Origin: Astrocystis sublimbata
Lineage: Eukaryota > Ascomycota > Sordariomycetes > Xylariales > Xylariaceae
Direction: 5' to 3'
Length of the DNA: 64,000 nt
Assembly (NCBI GenBank): GCA_022453515.1
Contig: JAJNNY010000026.1
Location: 124,001-188,000 of the forward strand
The notes under the pieces were generated by a model. That model was not told the origin of the DNA and ran no database searches. It saw only the letters and a list, made by a program, of their open reading frames with translations. Shown piece by piece: positions 61,741 to 64,000 of this stretch. Position 1 is the stretch's first letter; each line of letters opens with the position of its first letter. Both the position numbers and the translations under genes were made by a program.

Positions 61741-64000
61741 CTTGGCTGATTGTCGCGGTGCTGCACGCGGGCGCGGTGGCGGGATGGTGATCGGGCGCGC
61801 GCTGTGTCAATCGACGACGACGACAGCTGCGACAGTGTCGACGGTGGCTGGGCTTCGCGGAACTGCTGGACAACGACTGCGGTCGACTCGTCCGACAGAC
61901 TGTGCTTCCTTTCTCTTGTTCTTCTCTCTCTTCTCTGGCCCTCAGACGGATAGTTGAGATCGTCTGGCTCCTCTGCTCGCACGCACGCTCCCGTGGGATT
62001 TAAAGTGTGTCTTGGTGACTCGACTGAATGTGGCTGGTCATTTGAATGGCTATACGGGTCATGGGATGCTGTGGATTGGATGATGTGGCCTGGGCCGGGG
62101 AGTTGGTTCTCGATACGCGACGGTATTGAGAAGTGGCGATCGTCCTTTAAAGGCAGGGCGACGCGGGATGGGCGGTGTTGGGTCGGCGGGATGGATGCGA
62201 GGAGGGGTTGTTGGTGTTGATGGGAGTAAATGGACAGAAATGCAGAAAGGCAGGAAATAAAAAAGGAGGGGATATTGGGGGGGGTCATGGAGGGACAAAA
62301 GAGGGAGGAGATTGGGCTGTTGCTGGCGCGCAGTGCTGCGAGCGCTGGCCGTTGCGCATTGTCGGGGGGGTTGCATAAGGAGCGAGCCAGCGAGCGGACA
62401 GGCGGGCCCAATCCAAGGAGGGGAACCGCTGTAAACTGCCTAGGTAGACTGCGTGCTTGGCCCCGTAAGGGGGGGGGGTCGGGGAGGGGGAGGAGGGAGG
62501 GAGGCAGCGAGCGAGTGGGTGGGGTGGTTAGCGGTGGTGGGTTGAGGCACCTACCTCCTACTGTTGCGAAGGTACCTACCTACCTACTTGCCTATGAACT
62601 ATGGACGAGGTTGATGGTCTGCTGGACGTGTCGTACAGTGCAGGAAACGCGCACAAGCGATTGGGTGGGGCCTACCCTCAGCAGGCCACAAGCTGTGTGT
62701 TCTCTGTTCTCTGGTGTTCCTAGCACATAACAGGGAGAGAGCTGTACCTACCGCTGCCAGTGTGACCTTGTTACAGTGCGAACGATACGTCCGTCTTGCT
62801 TCTGACCCGGTATCCTTGCACTCTTAGCGGACTCTTAGCGTACAATCCCGACACGCGAGACAGGAGTTGGGTAACGTGCTGGGGGTGGAGGGGCTTGCAA
62901 CGTGAGATAACTACTCGTACAGCTCGATGCCTAGCAACAGGTACCTTCTAGGCTAGTACTTCCAGGAGGGACGGTACCTGGATAGAGGCGGATGGGAAGC
63001 GCGGGCTACTCCGCATAGAGCTGAGGTCAGGTGGGGTAGATAGACATTCTGAGCAAGTACCTCTTAGGGGTGTGGCTTCGGCGGGGGCATCTCGATCAAG
63101 TCAATGAGTGCGTTCGGATCAGGATTGAGGTGGGGCAGCTTGCTCCCTTTAGGAATGGCCGTTCTGTGTTCCGTGGTGTGGTACTTGTGTTTAGGCTGCG
63201 GAATACCACTTTGCTGTAGGTGAAGATTACTGCCATGTACCCTGCCCACCAAACCTTGCTCGCTACCTGTACATATCTGATCTCCGACCTCTATCTGACT
63301 TCTGACCTGCCTGTCTAGACGCTCTCTGCGTTAGGTAGGTAGGTAGCCAAGGGCAACAACAGCTTAGAGTACGCTTCTGGATACGCAGAGATACACATTC
63401 GATGGCACCTCGATTCAAATGTCTACTTAGGTAAGTAAGTAAGTACCTAATGTAAGTTTCTAGCCGATGTCTCTATCTACAAGCAGGTACTTTTCCACAT
63501 CGCCAGCTCCGAGGTTCTACTGAGGTCACCAGCTGTGCTTTGGTGCTGTGGTGTACTGTGGTGCAGACAACATGAACAGTTTGGAACTGCTGCCCAGTAC
63601 TTTAGGTACTTGGTCAGCGGGCCCGTCGGCGCGTCTTGGCGGGGCGACAGGGCCGGCGGGCTGGGATGCTGGTGGGGTTGGACAGCTCGCCAGCGGACCC
63701 ATGGCCCCCTGGCCCGCCTGGAGCCAAAGGCGCGACGTGTACCGGAAGGACGCCCTACAAGAAGGAAATGGCTGCCCCGTGGTCCCTCGAAGGCCCCTCT
63801 CCAGCTGCTGCTGCTAGGCGGTCTGAGGCGCTCTATATCTAATGAGGCAAAGCACTTACATATGCCAACAGACTCGTCCTCACCGCTCAAATCGAGGACA
63901 GGCGGTAAGCGGGTTGCAGCAGACAAGAATCGACGGCCATGTTGACCTTGCTTGCGCCGAGCTAACAACGCGGTGCTGGTGCTGTGAAGGAAGCAAAGAG
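61741..64000. promoter_or_regulatory. Long upstream region of the transcription factor gene, to window end
   Basis: 2.26 kb. The proximal 700 bp stay open in several frames because they are GC-rich; a minus-strand frame from 62411 overlaps the factor's start codon and would be a long uORF if transcription begins further upstream. A G-rich tract lies at 62469-62503 and GGTA microsatellites at 62571-62585 and 63334-63345. The last 500 bp are GC-rich with overlapping frames on both strands and no recognised domain, possibly the edge of a neighbouring gene. Confidence 0.5.
62469..62503 (+). repeat. Polypurine G-tract with quadruplex potential
   Basis: A run of ten G followed by GGGG, GGGGG, GG, GGG and GGG tracts separated by one or two bases. 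It satisfies the usual four-tract quadruplex pattern on the plus strand, the template strand for the divergent-leading transcription factor gene. Confidence 0.7.

Noticed and set aside
63477..63968. 163-codon minus and 136-codon plus frames at the window end
   Set aside because: Overlapping frames on both strands in GC-rich DNA, no motif on either; cannot be called without the adjoining sequence.

Overview
This window is nuclear DNA of a filamentous ascomycete (Pezizomycotina, most likely Sordariomycetes). The evidence is short introns (about 50-260 bp) with GTAAGT/GTRNGT donors and CTAAC/CTGAC-like branch sites. The gene content also fits: a group I G-protein alpha subunit of 353 aa ending CGLI, a HET-domain incompatibility gene, a C2H2 plus fungal-specific transcription factor, and a chitinase and cell-wall hydrolases of fungal type. 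I cannot name the species. All gene models were built by eye from conserved protein segments and splice signals.

Layout. 0.35-1.1 kb: 6-phosphogluconolactonase (-). 3.2 kb: an intron-containing tRNA-Glu(CTC) (-). 4.3-5.3 kb: a gene-free block rich in perfect hairpins, direct repeats and a small TIR element. 6.5-13.2 kb: condensin SMC4 (-), divergent from an ELYS-like nuclear-pore assembly protein (+). 14.2-16.1 kb: RPS26 (-), divergent from the ubiquitin-RPS27a fusion (+), sharing one promoter region. 16.6-17.9 kb: GH18 chitinase (-). 18.8-25.9 kb is accessory in character: a J-domain-like protein lacking HPD, a possible small secreted protein, a HET-domain protein and a DUF1771-Smr protein (all -). 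25.9-31.7 kb is a gene desert. 31.7-33.0 kb: the G-alpha gene (+). 35.0-36.3 kb: 3-ketodihydrosphingosine reductase (-). 36.3-40.7 kb is gene-poor and holds degraded coding fragments and a degenerate repeat array. 40.7-46.2 kb: a large seven-exon protein with a GHKL (Hsp90-type) ATPase region and a C-terminal NOV/DUF3883 domain (+). 47.5-49.6 kb: ribosome-biogenesis factor Sas10/Utp3 (+). 51.1-52.9 kb: GH64-like glucanase (-). 55.8-57.1 kb: GH16 GPI-type wall hydrolase (-). 58.9-61.7 kb: C2H2/fungal_trans transcription factor (-), followed by a long G-rich upstream region to the window end.

The genes do not form one pathway. Conserved housekeeping genes (carbon metabolism, condensin, ribosomal proteins, sphingolipid synthesis, rRNA processing, G-protein signalling) are interleaved with wall-remodelling hydrolases (GH18, GH64, GH16) and two accessory islands. 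The most unusual material is the GHKL-DUF3883 protein, the HPD-less J-domain protein, the hairpin block at 4.55-4.79 kb and the palindrome array at 39.1-39.3 kb.
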